Shown: in pieces, positions 1 to 13,678 of the stretch | Position numbering within the stretch: the first letter of the stretch is position 1 | How the letters are laid out: each line of letters begins with the position of its first letter | The notes under the pieces: generated by a model | Told to the model about the DNA's origin: nothing | Seen by the model: the letters and a program-made list of their open reading frames with translations, nothing else | The model's database searches: none | Made by a program: the position numbers and the translations under genes | Assembly (NCBI GenBank): GCA_023423995.1 | Contig: JAFAEL010000156.1 | Location: forward strand, 1-47,124 | DNA from: Pseudomonadota bacterium | Lineage (GTDB): Bacteria; Pseudomonadota; Alphaproteobacteria; Rhizobiales; Beijerinckiaceae | DNA: 47,124 nucleotides | Direction of reading: 5' to 3'

Positions 1-1
1 G

Positions 2-874
2 ATGCAGACCATGGCCGTGCTCTCGGCCCTGGACCGGGCCGGGTTGCGTGGCCGCGCGGGCGAGCTTCTCCTCGGCCTCTCCGAGCCGCCCAAGCCCAAC
101 GGCAAGAATGCGCTGCGCGACCTGCTCGAGCCGGAGGGCGTGCGCTTCCTGGAGCATCACACCGGGGTCGGCGGGCGCTATTCGGTCCTGACCAATGTCG
201 GGCTGCTGCCCGCCGCCATCCTGGGGCTCGACATCCGGGAGATCCGGGCGGGCGCCGCGGCGGCACTGGCCCCCGTGCGGGAGGGGGCTGCCGTGGGCGA
301 GACCCCGGCCGGAGAGGGTGCCGCCCTCGCGATCGCGGCGGCGCTGGAGCAGCGCGGAATCCACGTGATGATGGCCTATGCCGACAGGCTCGAGCGGCTG
401 ACGAAATGGTGGGTCCAGCTCTGGGCGGAGAGCCTGGGCAAGGAAGGCCGCGGCTCGCAGCCGGTGGCGGCCATCGGGCCGGTCGACCAGCACAGCCAGC
501 TCCAGCTTTATCTCGCGGGCCCGAATGACAAGGTGTTCACGGTCATCACGACCGCCGTGGCCGGCGAAGGCCCCGTGATGGATCCGGCTCTGGCGCAACG
601 GGCGGGCGAGCCGGGCTTCGCCGGCCGGGCGATCGGCGACCTCGTGGCCGCCCAGGGCCGGGCCACCGCGGACACGCTCGCACGGAACCGCCGCCCGGTC
701 CGCCGCATCGAGATCGACACGCTCGATGCGCGGACCATGGGCGAGCTGACCATGCATTTCATGCTGGAGACGATCCTCACCGGCTACGCGCTCGGGATCG
801 ATCCGTTCGATCAGCCGGCCGTCGAGGAAGGAAAGATCCTGGCAAAGAAGTATCTTGCCGAGAGCCAGGCCTGA
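2..874 (+). CDS. pgi: Glucose-6-phosphate isomerase, 3' part (5' end outside window)
   Basis: Interconverts glucose 6-phosphate and fructose 6-phosphate in the cytoplasm. The frame is open to the left edge, so only the last 290 residues are present and the true start is not in the window. The sugar-isomerase (SIS) signature is seen in GVGGRYSVLTNVGLLP, the second SIS region in LWAESLGKEGRGSQPV followed by GPVDQHSQLQLYL, and the C-terminal PGI signature in DPFDQPAVEEGKILAKKYL. mutL starts 12 bases after the stop, so the two may be cotranscribed. A fused transaldolase-PGI cannot be excluded because the N-terminus is missing. Confidence 0.93.
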   Translation: MQTMAVLSALDRAGLRGRAGELLLGLSEPPKPNGKNALRDLLEPEGVRFLEHHTGVGGRYSVLTNVGLLPAAILGLDIREIRAGAAAALAPVREGAAVGETPAGEGAALAIAAALEQRGIHVMMAYADRLERLTKWWVQLWAESLGKEGRGSQPVAAIGPVDQHSQLQLYLAGPNDKVFTVITTAVAGEGPVMDPALAQRAGEPGFAGRAIGDLVAAQGRATADTLARNRRPVRRIEIDTLDARTMGELTMHFMLETILTGYALGIDPFDQPAVEEGKILAKKYLAESQA

Positions 875-886
875 TATCAGGCGGAG

Positions 887-2698
887 ATGAGTGCTGTCCG
901 CCGCCTGGATCCCGTCCTGGTCGACCGCATCGCGGCCGGCGAGGTCGTCGAGCGGCCGGCGGCGGTCGTAAAGGAGCTCGTCGAGAACGCCATCGATGCC
1001 GGCGCGCGCACGATCGAGGTCACGGTCGAGGCGGGCGGGCGCCGCCTCGTCCGCGTCGTCGACGACGGGCGCGGCATGAGCCCGGAGGATCTCGACCTCG
1101 CCGTCGAGCGCCATGCGACCTCGAAGCTCCCCGACGGCGATCTCGCGACCATCCGCACGCTCGGCTTCCGCGGCGAGGCGCTGCCCTCGATCGGCGCCGT
1201 CGCGCATCTCACCATCCTCACCCGGCAGGCGGACGATCCCACCGGCGCCGCCATCACGGTCGATGCGGGCCGGAAGGGCGCCGTGCGGCCGGCCTCCGCC
1301 GCGCACGGAACCCGCATCGAGGTGAAGGACCTCTTCGCCGCCACCCCGGCGCGGCTCAAGTTCCTGAAATCCGACCGGGCGGAGGCGCTGGCCGCGGCCG
1401 AGATCGTGCGGCGGCTCGCGATAGCGCATCCCACGCTGCGCCTGTCGCTCTCGGGCGACCATCTCTCGTCCCTCTCCCTCCCGCCGGAGGCAGCGACGCC
1501 GGAGGGTTTTCTCCGCCGCGCCGCGCGCGTGCTCGGCTCCGACTTCACGGCGAATGCCGTCGAACTCCGGGCGGAACGGGAGAACCTCATGCTCTCCGGC
1601 CATGTCGGGCTGCCGACCTTTCACCGCGGGGCCGGGACCCACATCCATTTCGTCGTGAACGGCCGGCCCGTGCGCGACAAGCTCCTCCTGTCCGCCGTGC
1701 GCGGCGCCTATGCCGACACGATGGCCGGCGACCGCCACCCCGTCCTGGCGCTCGCGCTCGATTGCGACCCGCAGCTCGTCGACGTCAACGTGCACCCGGC
1801 GAAGACCGAGGTCCGGTTCCGCGATCCGGGCCTCGTCCGCTCCCTCGTGGTCTCGGCGATCCGGGACGCCCTCGCGCGGGCGGGCCATCGCGCGGCGAGC
1901 ACCGGCGGGCTGCGTACCCTGGACCGGCTGCGGCCCCATGGCGGCATGGGCTGGACCTCGCCCCCGCGGCCAACGGCGGGGCCGGGCGGAGAAAGCTGGC
2001 AGGCCCCTCTTCCGCCTTCGAACGGCTTTGGCGAGGCCGCGCAGGCGAGCTTCGCGGCCTTCGAGCCGAGCGCCGACATCCGCACCGCTCCGGCCTTGCC
2101 GGAGGACGCAAGGGAGGCCCCGCTCGGCGCCGCGCGCGCGCAGCTGCACGAAACCTACATCGTGGCCCAGACTGGCGACGGCATCGTCATCGTCGACCAG
2201 CACGCCGCGCACGAGCGCCTCGTCTACGAGCGGCTGAAGGCGGAGCGCGCCGGTGCCGGGATTGCGCGCCAGCCGCTGCTCATCCCCGAGGTGGTCGAGC
2301 TCGACCCCGTGGATGCGGGCCGGGTTCTCGGCGAAGCGGAGCGACTGCTGGATCTCGGCCTTGTCGTCGAGCCCTTCGGGCCCGGCGCGCTGCTGGTGCG
2401 CGAGGTGCCGGCCGCGCTCGCCGGCGGGTCGGCGGCGGCGCTCCTGCGCGACGTCGCGGACGCGTTGGCGGAGGGCGGACCGGGCGGGGCGCCGATCGCG
2501 GAGCGGCTCGACGCCATCCTGTCGCGGATGTCGTGCCATGGCTCGATCCGCGCGGGTCGCCGGCTCAGCCCGCCGGAGATGAACGCCCTGCTGCGCCAGA
2601 TGGAGGCGACGCCACTCTCCGGGCAGTGCAACCACGGCCGCCCGACCTATGTCGAGCTGAAGCTCTCCGACATCGAGCGGCTGTTCGGCCGCCGCTGA
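887..2698 (+). CDS. mutL: DNA mismatch repair protein MutL (endonuclease type)
   Basis: GHKL ATPase that couples MutS mismatch recognition to strand incision. N-terminal motifs: KELVENAIDAGA around residues 29-40 (catalytic Glu33, Asn34), DDGRGM 60-65 and GFRGEAL 94-100. A variable linker of about 90 residues leads to the dimerisation domain. That domain carries DQHAAHERLVYE at 437-448, which fits the metal-binding endonuclease motif DQHA-x2-E-x4-E, plus later SCHGSIRAG and GQCNHGRPT. It should therefore nick DNA itself, unlike E. coli MutL, as is usual in organisms without MutH. Length 603 aa is normal. The ATG is preceded by GGCGGAG. Confidence 0.97.
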   Translation: MSAVRRLDPVLVDRIAAGEVVERPAAVVKELVENAIDAGARTIEVTVEAGGRRLVRVVDDGRGMSPEDLDLAVERHATSKLPDGDLATIRTLGFRGEALPSIGAVAHLTILTRQADDPTGAAITVDAGRKGAVRPASAAHGTRIEVKDLFAATPARLKFLKSDRAEALAAAEIVRRLAIAHPTLRLSLSGDHLSSLSLPPEAATPEGFLRRAARVLGSDFTANAVELRAERENLMLSGHVGLPTFHRGAGTHIHFVVNGRPVRDKLLLSAVRGAYADTMAGDRHPVLALALDCDPQLVDVNVHPAKTEVRFRDPGLVRSLVVSAIRDALARAGHRAASTGGLRTLDRLRPHGGMGWTSPPRPTAGPGGESWQAPLPPSNGFGEAAQASFAAFEPSADIRTAPALPEDAREAPLGAARAQLHETYIVAQTGDGIVIVDQHAAHERLVYERLKAERAGAGIARQPLLIPEVVELDPVDAGRVLGEAERLLDLGLVVEPFGPGALLVREVPAALAGGSAAALLRDVADALAEGGPGGAPIAERLDAILSRMSCHGSIRAGRRLSPPEMNALLRQMEATPLSGQCNHGRPTYVELKLSDIERLFGRR

Positions 2699-2718
2699 CG
2701 CGACGTCGCCGGGAGCGA

Positions 2719-2739
2719 GCCGCCGGAACAGCCGGCGGC
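2719..2739. terminator. Hairpin between convergent mutL and TRAP gene
   Basis: Perfect 8-bp GC stem (2719-2726 with 2732-2739) and a 5-base loop, in the 61-base gap between two convergent genes. There is no T tract on either side, so it is only a possible bidirectional terminator or RNA-end stabiliser. Confidence 0.4.
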
Positions 2740-2759
2740 CCGCCAGGATCGCGAGGAGC

Positions 2760-4864
<2,105 letters not shown>

Positions 4865-4970
4865 GACGTGTTCCTGCTGGCCTGCGCCGGGTCGGGGAGA
4901 GGTGGATTAGTTCCAGGAAGATGGCAAGACTGGGCCCTCAGGCGGCAGGGTCGCACGAGCGCTCTGGCAG

Positions 4971-5270
4971 TCAGAACACCCGAACGGCTTCTCGCTCTGC
5001 GGCCTTCCGTACGTGGACGGAAAGCCCGTTGCGCGTGCTGTAGCCAATCGGCGTCTCGGGGAATGCTCCCTCGATGAGGGCAAACGGACCCATGAAGTTG
5101 TCGAACCGGAGAAAATCCTTGCCCGCCGGTTCGACGAAGACATCGAGGTCGGACCCTCCATGGGCCTCGTTTCGGGCAACCGAGCCGAAGAGATAGAGGT
5201 GCTCGACGCCGAAGGCGCGAAGCTCCGGCTCGATGCTTCTCAAGCGTGCGATGGCTTCATCGCGTGTCAT
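4971..5270 (-). CDS. MNT-fold nucleotidyltransferase, MntA-like, orphan
   Basis: Small (99 aa) minimal nucleotidyltransferase. The signature GSVARNEAHGGSDLDVF at residues 29-45 has the GS loop and two metal-binding aspartates (Asp41, Asp43). The third acidic residue expected in a VDL-type strand appears to be replaced: the matching stretch reads IGYSTRNGL, with Gly76 where Asp is usual. In MntA/HepT toxin-antitoxin pairs such a protein AMPylates the HEPN toxin, but no HEPN gene is adjacent on either side. nnrD ends 9 bases upstream, so it may be the last gene of that operon. Fold assignment is sure; function is open. Confidence 0.8.
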   Translation of the reverse strand: MTRDEAIARLRSIEPELRAFGVEHLYLFGSVARNEAHGGSDLDVFVEPAGKDFLRFDNFMGPFALIEGAFPETPIGYSTRNGLSVHVRKAAEREAVRVF

Positions 5271-5279
5271 GGCCTCAGC

Positions 5280-6158
5280 TTAGCACAACTCCGCCAGGAT
5301 GGACGGAACCTCGTCCGGGATCTCGCGCGCGAGATAGCCGAGGAGCCCGCGGGATCTTGCCAGCCTGTTTCCCGCCTCGCCATGGAGGTAGACGCCCCAG
5401 ACGACCGCGCGGACCGGATCCGCACCGCGGCCGAGAAGCCCGGCGATGAGGCCCGCCAGCGTGTCTCCCGAGCCGGAGGTTCCCAGGCCGACATTGCCGT
5501 GGGCGCAGGACCAAGCCTCGCCGGCCGGCCCCGCGATGTAGGAGCAGGCGCCCTTCAGGGCGACCACCACGCCGAGATCGGCGGCGACCTCCCGGGCGAC
5601 CGCCTCCGGATCCGCTTCGATCTCCTCTTTGTCGCGCCCAAGCATGCCGGCCATCTCGCCCGCATGCGGCGTGATCACGACGCGACCCGCATGCCGGTCC
5701 AGCAAGTGCCGGTGGCGCCTCAGGCCCATCATGGCGGCGGCATCGAGCACGATGGGCACATCCGCGATCCGGGACAGCAACTCGGCCACGAGATCGCCCG
5801 TGGCCTCCTCGTCGAGGAGGCCCGGCCCGATCAGGACGGCACTGCATTTCCCGGCGTTCCGGGCGATCGTCTCGGCGGCCTCGACCGCGATCGCGCCGGA
5901 CGGCGTCTCCGGGAAGCCGACGGCCCGCGCCTCGGGCATGGCCGTCCCGAGGTGGAAAGCGATCGAGGCCGGGCAGTTGTACTGGAGCTTCCCGGCCCCG
6001 ACGCGCAGGACCGAAGTCCCGGCCAGGATGGCCGCGCCGATCAGCTCCCGGCTGCCCGCGACGACGAGGACGCGGCCTCGCTCCTCCTTGCCGCCCCCCC
6101 CGCTCGGCTGCGGGATGGGCATGCGGGCGAGCGCGCCGCGCGTGACGGTCTCGCCCAT
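5280..6158 (-). CDS. nnrD: ADP-dependent NAD(P)H-hydrate dehydratase, stand-alone
   Basis: Repairs hydrated NADH/NADPH in a ribokinase-like fold. Visible motifs: VLVVAGS near the N-terminus, VLIGPGLLDEE, VITPHAGEMAGML, VVALKG, and the catalytic TSGSGDTLAGLIAGLL near the C-terminus. The protein (292 aa) has only the dehydratase domain; the NnrE epimerase domain often fused in bacteria is absent. The ATG overlaps the TGA of the upstream histidine phosphatase (TGATG), indicating translational coupling. A longer upstream reading in the same frame is only an antisense-style extension through the phosphatase gene and was not used. Confidence 0.9.
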   Translation of the reverse strand: MGETVTRGALARMPIPQPSGGGGKEERGRVLVVAGSRELIGAAILAGTSVLRVGAGKLQYNCPASIAFHLGTAMPEARAVGFPETPSGAIAVEAAETIARNAGKCSAVLIGPGLLDEEATGDLVAELLSRIADVPIVLDAAAMMGLRRHRHLLDRHAGRVVITPHAGEMAGMLGRDKEEIEADPEAVAREVAADLGVVVALKGACSYIAGPAGEAWSCAHGNVGLGTSGSGDTLAGLIAGLLGRGADPVRAVVWGVYLHGEAGNRLARSRGLLGYLAREIPDEVPSILAELC

Positions 6159-6919
6159 CAAGCCGCCGCCACCTTGGCATCCGGCTCCGTCGTCACCGGG
6201 GTGCCCTCCTCCTCGAGCGGGACGGTGAAGTTGTAGCGGGACAACCGCAGGCCCCCGTCCTTCCCCAGTCCCGGATCGAAGCGGTACTCGGTGAGGCCGC
6301 AATTCGCGACGTCGCCCTCCCGGTCGATCGCCAGGATCTGCTCCTCCGTCATGTTCTCGACGAGGTAGCGCATGCAGAGGACGATGACCTGGTGGCTGAC
6401 CACGAGCACCCGCCGCCCCGAGTGCCGGATGCCGATCGTGTCGAGCGCGCTCCTCAGCCGGAGGATCGCGTCGCACCAGCTCTCGCCGCCGGGTGGCCGG
6501 TGGTAGAACTTGCCGAGGATCCGGCGGAACTCGGCCTGCTCGGGGTGGCGCTCGCGGATCCCGACCGTGGTGAGCCGGTCGAGGATGCCGAACTCCTTCT
6601 CGCGCAGCCGCTCGTCGATCAGGAACTCGTGGTCCGGGTGGTAGCCGCCGACCTCCCGGACGATCTCGGCCGTGCGCCGCGCCCGTCGATAGGGCGAAGT
6701 CACGACGACCTCCGGCCTGTCGTCGGGCGGCAACTCCGCGAACCAGCGGCCGAGCGAACGCGACTGCCGCTCCCCCAGCGCGGACAGATCCACATCCACG
6801 TCGCGCTCGGCGATGTCGATCCAGGCGAGCCCGGCCGCCGTCGCGGCGGCCCGGGCCACGTTGCCGGCGCTCTCGCCATGCCGGACGATCCAGAGGCGCT
6901 CAGGCCAGCCGTGGTGCAT
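6158..6919 (-). CDS. Histidine phosphatase family protein (phosphoglycerate mutase-like)
   Basis: Branch of the histidine-phosphatase superfamily. RHGESAGN near the N-terminus holds the phospho-accepting histidine. Conserved arginines occur in VVVTSPYRRARRTAE, a likely acid residue in LREKEFGIL, and the second active-site histidine in VVSHQVIVL. The substrate is unknown. The gene is coupled to nnrD by a one-base stop/start overlap, which suggests a link to metabolite repair, but that is inference. I chose the ATG at 6919 (GGGAAG just upstream); an ATG at 6979 would add 20 residues. secA is divergent. Confidence 0.87.
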   Translation of the reverse strand: MHHGWPERLWIVRHGESAGNVARAAATAAGLAWIDIAERDVDVDLSALGERQSRSLGRWFAELPPDDRPEVVVTSPYRRARRTAEIVREVGGYHPDHEFLIDERLREKEFGILDRLTTVGIRERHPEQAEFRRILGKFYHRPPGGESWCDAILRLRSALDTIGIRHSGRRVLVVSHQVIVLCMRYLVENMTEEQILAIDREGDVANCGLTEYRFDPGLGKDGGLRLSRYNFTVPLEEEGTPVTTEPDAKVAAA

Positions 6920-7052
6920 GAGGTCTTCCCGATGAACGGGGCCGAAACCGATGACCGCCCGCGCGTGTTCCGTAGCCATGCCTCGCAGCCGTTCGGCCGG
7001 AAGCCTTTCGGATGCGCGACGCGCTTCTTATGTCTATAAGGCCGGCCAAAGC

Positions 7053-7066
7053 GGGCAGCGCTGCCC
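7053..7066. repeat. 14-bp perfect palindrome upstream of secA
   Basis: GGGCAGCGCTGCCC lies 33 bases before the secA start, in the divergent gap with the histidine phosphatase gene. It could be an operator or a leader hairpin; no known SecM-like arrangement is visible. Confidence 0.3.
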
Positions 7067-7099
7067 GGCTCCCAAGACACCCTCGGTTACAGGTCAGCG

Positions 7100-9931
<2,832 letters not shown>

Positions 9932-10031
9932 GCTTCATGGCTGGCCACGACCTGGCCCGGGGCGGCACCGGCCCGGGGCCGGGTCGCTCCCGGCCGGCAC
10001 CCTTCTGCCCGGCTTCTCAAGCTCCCAGCAC

Positions 10032-10829
10032 GTGACCTCTCTCTGGCTCGCGCTCGCCGCCAAGATGGCGTCGAGCGCCGCCGTGGTCGTGGCGGCATCC
10101 CTGATCGTCGAGCGCTCCGGGCCGGTGATGGGAGCGCTGGTCGCGACCCTGCCGATCTCCGCCGGGCCGGCCTATGTCTTTCTGGCGCTGGACCACACGC
10201 CCGAATTCCTGGCGAAATCCGCGCTCGCGAGCCTCGCCGTCAATGTCGGCACCGCGCCCTTCATCCTCACCTACGCGATCCTGGCCCAGCGATCCGGGCT
10301 GTTGCTGAGCCTCGGCTGCGCCTTCGCGGTCTGGCTCTCCCTCGCCACGCTCCTGACGTCGCTCGAGCTCGGCTTCGGCACGATCGCCGGCTTGACGGTG
10401 CTGTCCTACGGGGGAGCGTACCTGCTCACGCGTCGCTATCGGAAGGCGCTGCCGCGCGCCCGGGCGCGCGGCCGCTGGTGGGACCTGCCCGCCCGCGCCG
10501 CGACCGTGATGTGCGTGGTGGCCGCCGTGGTGCTGGCCGGACGCTGGCTCGGGCCGCGCGCGGCCGGCATCGCAGCGCTCATGCCCGTCGTCCTGACGAG
10601 CCTCACGCTCGTCCTGCATCCCCGGGCGGGCGGACCGGCGACGGCCGCGATCCTGGCGAACAGCATCCCGGGAATGCTCGGCTTCACGGTGGGGCTCGCG
10701 ACCTTCTACCAGACGGTGGTTGCGCTCGGATCGGCGACAGCCCTCGCGCTTGCGCTCGGGATTTCCGTCGCCTGGAACGCGGCGCTGCTCGCCCTCAATC
10801 TCCGGACCGCACCGAGAAAGCTGCCCTAG
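10032..10829 (+). CDS. Uncharacterised polytopic membrane protein
   Basis: 265 aa, mostly hydrophobic, with about eight predicted membrane helices, a basic loop near residues 135-150 (RRYRKALPRARARGR) and a basic C-terminus. The two halves look internally similar (VMGALVATLPIS in the first, AAGIAALMPVVLTS in the second), hinting at a duplicated four-helix unit. I do not recognise a named family; a small transporter or permease is the most I can infer. The start is a GTG at 10032, preceded by a GC-rich 100-base gap after secA. Confidence 0.75.
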   Translation: MTSLWLALAAKMASSAAVVVAASLIVERSGPVMGALVATLPISAGPAYVFLALDHTPEFLAKSALASLAVNVGTAPFILTYAILAQRSGLLLSLGCAFAVWLSLATLLTSLELGFGTIAGLTVLSYGGAYLLTRRYRKALPRARARGRWWDLPARAATVMCVVAAVVLAGRWLGPRAAGIAALMPVVLTSLTLVLHPRAGGPATAAILANSIPGMLGFTVGLATFYQTVVALGSATALALALGISVAWNAALLALNLRTAPRKLP

Positions 10830-10839
10830 AACGCAGAAA

Positions 10840-10859
10840 GGGCGAGGTTTCCCTCGCCC
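10840..10859 (-). terminator. Rho-independent terminator of ctrA (possibly bidirectional)
   Basis: Perfect 8-bp stem GGGCGAGG/CCTCGCCC with a 4-base loop, between two convergent genes. Read on the minus strand the stem is followed by CTTTCT, so it best serves ctrA, ending 25 bases upstream; it could also stop the plus-strand membrane gene. Confidence 0.7.
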
Positions 10860-10884
10860 CGCTTCCTCTCGGAATGTGCGGTTC

Positions 10885-11586
10885 TCAGACGGCGATCCGC
10901 TCCTCGACCTCGTTCGGCTCACGGAGGACGTAGCCGCGGCCCCAGACCGTCTCGATGTAGTTCTTGCCCTGGGAGGCGTTCGCGAGCTTCTTGCGCAGCT
11001 TGCAGATGAAGACGTCGATGATCTTCAGTTCGGGCTCGTCCATCCCGCCGTAGAGGTGGTTGAGGAACATCTCCTTCGTCAGGGTCGTGCCCTTCCGGAG
11101 CGAAAGGAGTTCCAGCATCTGGTACTCCTTGCCGGTCAGATGGACCCGCGAGCCTGTGACCTCGACCGTCTTGGTGTCGAGATTCACGATCAGGTCGCCC
11201 GTCGTGATGACGGACTGCGCGTGGCCCTTCGACCGGCGGACGATGGCATGGATGCGCGCGACGAGCTCGTCCTTGTGGAACGGCTTCGTCAGGTAATCGT
11301 CGGCCCCGAAGCCGAGACCCTTCACCTTGTCCTCGATGCCGGCCATGCCGGAGAGGATCAGGATCGGCGTCTTGACCTTCGCGACACGGAGCGTCCGCAG
11401 CACCTCGTAACCCGACATGTCGGGAAGGTTCAGGTCGAGAAGGATGATGTCGTAATCATAGAGCTTGCCGAGATCGATGCCCTCCTCGCCGAGATCAGTC
11501 GTATAGACGTTGAAGTTCTCGGACTTGAGCATCAACTCGATGCTGCGCGCCGTTGCGCTGTCGTCTTCGACGAGGAGTACGCGCAT
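10885..11586 (-). CDS. ctrA: Cell-cycle response regulator CtrA
   Basis: OmpR-family master regulator of the alphaproteobacterial cell cycle, controlling flagellar, division and chemotaxis genes and, in some species, replication initiation. The receiver domain (1-120) has phospho-acceptor Asp51 in [15 protein letters not shown], acidic pocket EDD at 7-9 and the conserved KPF lysine. The winged helix has the highly conserved [20 protein letters not shown] and [16 protein letters not shown] stretch. Length 233 aa is typical. The gene is divergent from fliI across 292 bases that hold three GANTC sites. DivL, an upstream factor in the CtrA phosphorelay, is also encoded in this window. Confidence 0.97.
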   Translation of the reverse strand: MRVLLVEDDSATARSIELMLKSENFNVYTTDLGEEGIDLGKLYDYDIILLDLNLPDMSGYEVLRTLRVAKVKTPILILSGMAGIEDKVKGLGFGADDYLTKPFHKDELVARIHAIVRRSKGHAQSVITTGDLIVNLDTKTVEVTGSRVHLTGKEYQMLELLSLRKGTTLTKEMFLNHLYGGMDEPELKIIDVFICKLRKKLANASQGKNYIETVWGRGYVLREPNEVEERIAV

Positions 11587-11878
11587 AGAAATCCCCAGCC
11601 TAGCCGCAAGGCAATCGGGCTTGTGACACCGGTCCGTCGCCGTCGCCCAAACGACGAACGCACCGCTCGAATTCGACTCACGACGCTAGGCTTTCTTGGT
11701 TAACAAAGCCTGATTCAGTCGCGCAAGACCGGTCAGGCGTGTTTACGACCAATTGGCCCATCGCTCCGGAGTCAGACCGTCAACCGCCCAGGGGCGGCTC
11801 GGATCCGGCCCCGCGCCAGTTCCCCGGCGCGAGAACCCCAGTGTTAACAGAGCAGGTAAACAGGAGGTTTAAGCGGAG
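11587..11878. promoter_or_regulatory. ctrA-fliI divergent control region with three GANTC sites and TTAAC boxes
   Basis: 292 bases without a gene. GANTC, the CcrM methylation site, occurs at 11675-11679, 11712-11716 and 11769-11773, against about one expected by chance. TTAAC, the half-site core of the CtrA box, occurs at 11700-11704 and 11845-11849, the latter about 30 bases before fliI. Neither has a perfect TTAA-N7-TTAA partner. In Caulobacter the ctrA promoter is governed by CtrA itself and by GANTC methylation state; the same logic here is inference. Confidence 0.5.
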
Positions 11879-13207
11879 GTGACAAAGTCCCGGATCCGCA
11901 AGGCATTTTCGGCCATCGAGGCCGTGGAGCCCTTTCAGGTTTACGGACGCGTGGCCGCCGTGCGCGGGCTCCTCGTCGAGGTAGCCGGCCCGATCGCGGC
12001 CATGCAGGTCGGGGGCCGACTCGACGTGCAGGTGGATGGCGGGGCCGAGATCGCCTGTGAGGTGATCGGCTTCTCGGGCGACCGCGCGCTCGCGATGCCC
12101 TTCGGGTCGCTGCAGGGCGTACGCCGGGGTTGCGAGGCGCGGGTGAGCGCTGCAGCCCCGGGCGTCAGACCGACCTCGGCCTGGCTCGGGCGGGTTGTCG
12201 ATGCGCTCGGCCGGCCGGTCGACGGCAAGGGGCCGCTCGAGCGCGGCACCACCCTGTATCCGTTCCGGGCCGATCCTCCGCCGGCCCATGCCCGGCGCCG
12301 TGTCGGCGAGCCGCTGGATCTCGGGGTCCGGGCGATCAACACCTTCATCACGGCCGCGCGTGGCCAGCGCATGGGCATCTTCGCCGGGTCCGGCGTCGGC
12401 AAATCCGTGCTGCTTTCGATGATGGCCCGCGCAACCGAAGCGGATGTGGCGGTCATCGGCCTCGTGGGCGAGCGCGGCCGCGAGGTGCAGGAATTCCTCC
12501 AGGACGACCTCGGTGAGGAAGGCCTCGCCCGCTCGGTCGTCGTTGTCGCCACGTCGGACGAGCCCGCGCTCATGCGCCGGAACGCCGCCTATCTCACGCT
12601 GTGCCTGGCCGAATATTTCCGGGACCAGGGCCGCTCCGTCCTCTGCATGATGGATTCCGTCACGCGCTTCGCGATGGCGCAGCGCGACATCGGCCTCGCC
12701 GCCGGGGAACCGCCGACCGCGAAGGGCTATACGCCGACCGTCTTCGGGGAATTGCCCCGCCTGCTCGAGCGCGCCGGCCCGGGCACCGGCGACGGCACCA
12801 TCACGGCCCTTTTCACGGTCCTGGTCGAGGGCGACGACCACAACGAGCCGGTCGCCGACGCCGTCCGGGGCATCCTGGACGGGCACATCGTCATGGAGCG
12901 CACGATCGCCGAACGAGGGCGTTATCCCGCCATCAACGTGCTGCGCTCCGTGTCGCGGACGATGCCCCGGTCCTGCGATCCGGAATTCTGGCCCGTCGTG
13001 CAGCAGGCGAAGCGCATCCTCGCCACCTATTCGGACATGGAGGAGTTGATCCGCCTCGGCGCCTACAAGAGCGGATCCTCCGCCGAAGTGGACGAGGCCG
13101 TCGCCCTGATGCCACAGCTGGAGGCCTTCCTCGGCCAGCGTAAGGAAGAGTCAACCTCCATGCGGGATGGTTACCGCCGCCTAGCCGAGATCCTGAGCGT
13201 TTCGTGA
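11879..13207 (+). CDS. fliI: Flagellum-specific ATPase FliI
   Basis: Cytoplasmic ATPase of the flagellar type III export apparatus, homologous to F1 beta. Walker A is GSGVGKS at 170-176; [19 protein letters not shown] and the Walker B-like [20 protein letters not shown] follow. Also seen are [18 protein letters not shown] and the catalytic-loop segment [19 protein letters not shown]. Length 442 aa is normal. The start is a GTG with GGAGG-like sequence immediately upstream. fliJ follows after 40 bases. No other flagellar genes are nearby; location beside ctrA rather than in a flagellar island is known in related taxa. Confidence 0.96.
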   Translation: MTKSRIRKAFSAIEAVEPFQVYGRVAAVRGLLVEVAGPIAAMQVGGRLDVQVDGGAEIACEVIGFSGDRALAMPFGSLQGVRRGCEARVSAAAPGVRPTSAWLGRVVDALGRPVDGKGPLERGTTLYPFRADPPPAHARRRVGEPLDLGVRAINTFITAARGQRMGIFAGSGVGKSVLLSMMARATEADVAVIGLVGERGREVQEFLQDDLGEEGLARSVVVVATSDEPALMRRNAAYLTLCLAEYFRDQGRSVLCMMDSVTRFAMAQRDIGLAAGEPPTAKGYTPTVFGELPRLLERAGPGTGDGTITALFTVLVEGDDHNEPVADAVRGILDGHIVMERTIAERGRYPAINVLRSVSRTMPRSCDPEFWPVVQQAKRILATYSDMEELIRLGAYKSGSSAEVDEAVALMPQLEAFLGQRKEESTSMRDGYRRLAEILSVS

Positions 13208-13247
13208 AAGCGCTCTGCGGCGAGGCGCGTGCGGAGTACATTGATCC

Positions 13248-13658
13248 ATGAAGTCGCGGGAGACGCTCATCCGCCTCAAACGCTTCCAGCTCGACGAGAA
13301 GCGCCGGCGGGTTGCGCAGATCGAGGGAATGATCGCCGAGTTCGACCGGATGGCGGCCGATCTCGAGCGCGAGGTGGCGGCCGAGGAGCAACGATCGGGC
13401 ATCACCGATATCGGCCACTTCGCCTATTCGACCTATGCCAAGGCCGCCAGAACGCGGCGTGACAACCTGAAGCGTTCCGCAGACGAGCTGAAGACGCAGC
13501 TCGAGGACGCCCAGGCGGAGCTAGGCGAGGCCTTCGAGGCGCTGAAAAAGGTCGAGATCCTGGAGAGCCGCGAGCGCTCCGCGGAAAGAGCCGCCGACAG
13601 TGCTCGCGACCAGGCCGCCATGAACCAGCTGGGACTTGCCCGCGCGATGCGGGCCTGA
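13248..13658 (+). CDS. fliJ: Flagellar export chaperone FliJ
   Basis: 136 aa, almost wholly alpha-helical and charged, predicted as a two-helix antiparallel coiled coil, as expected for the FliJ stalk that sits in the FliI hexamer and links it to FlhA. FliJ-like features are the N-terminal LIRLKRFQLDEKRRRVAQIE and the helix rich in Glu/Ala/Lys toward the C-terminus. Sequence conservation in this family is weak, so the assignment leans on size, coiled coil and position directly after fliI. Confidence 0.88.
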   Translation: MKSRETLIRLKRFQLDEKRRRVAQIEGMIAEFDRMAADLEREVAAEEQRSGITDIGHFAYSTYAKAARTRRDNLKRSADELKTQLEDAQAELGEAFEALKKVEILESRERSAERAADSARDQAAMNQLGLARAMRA

Positions 13659-13678
13659 GTCCAGGGTAGAGGGCCGGT

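Noticed and set aside
4865..4970. A HEPN (HepT) partner for the MNT nucleotidyltransferase
   Set aside because: The 106-base gap is too short for a HEPN gene, and the neighbours on either side are a parvulin and NnrD.
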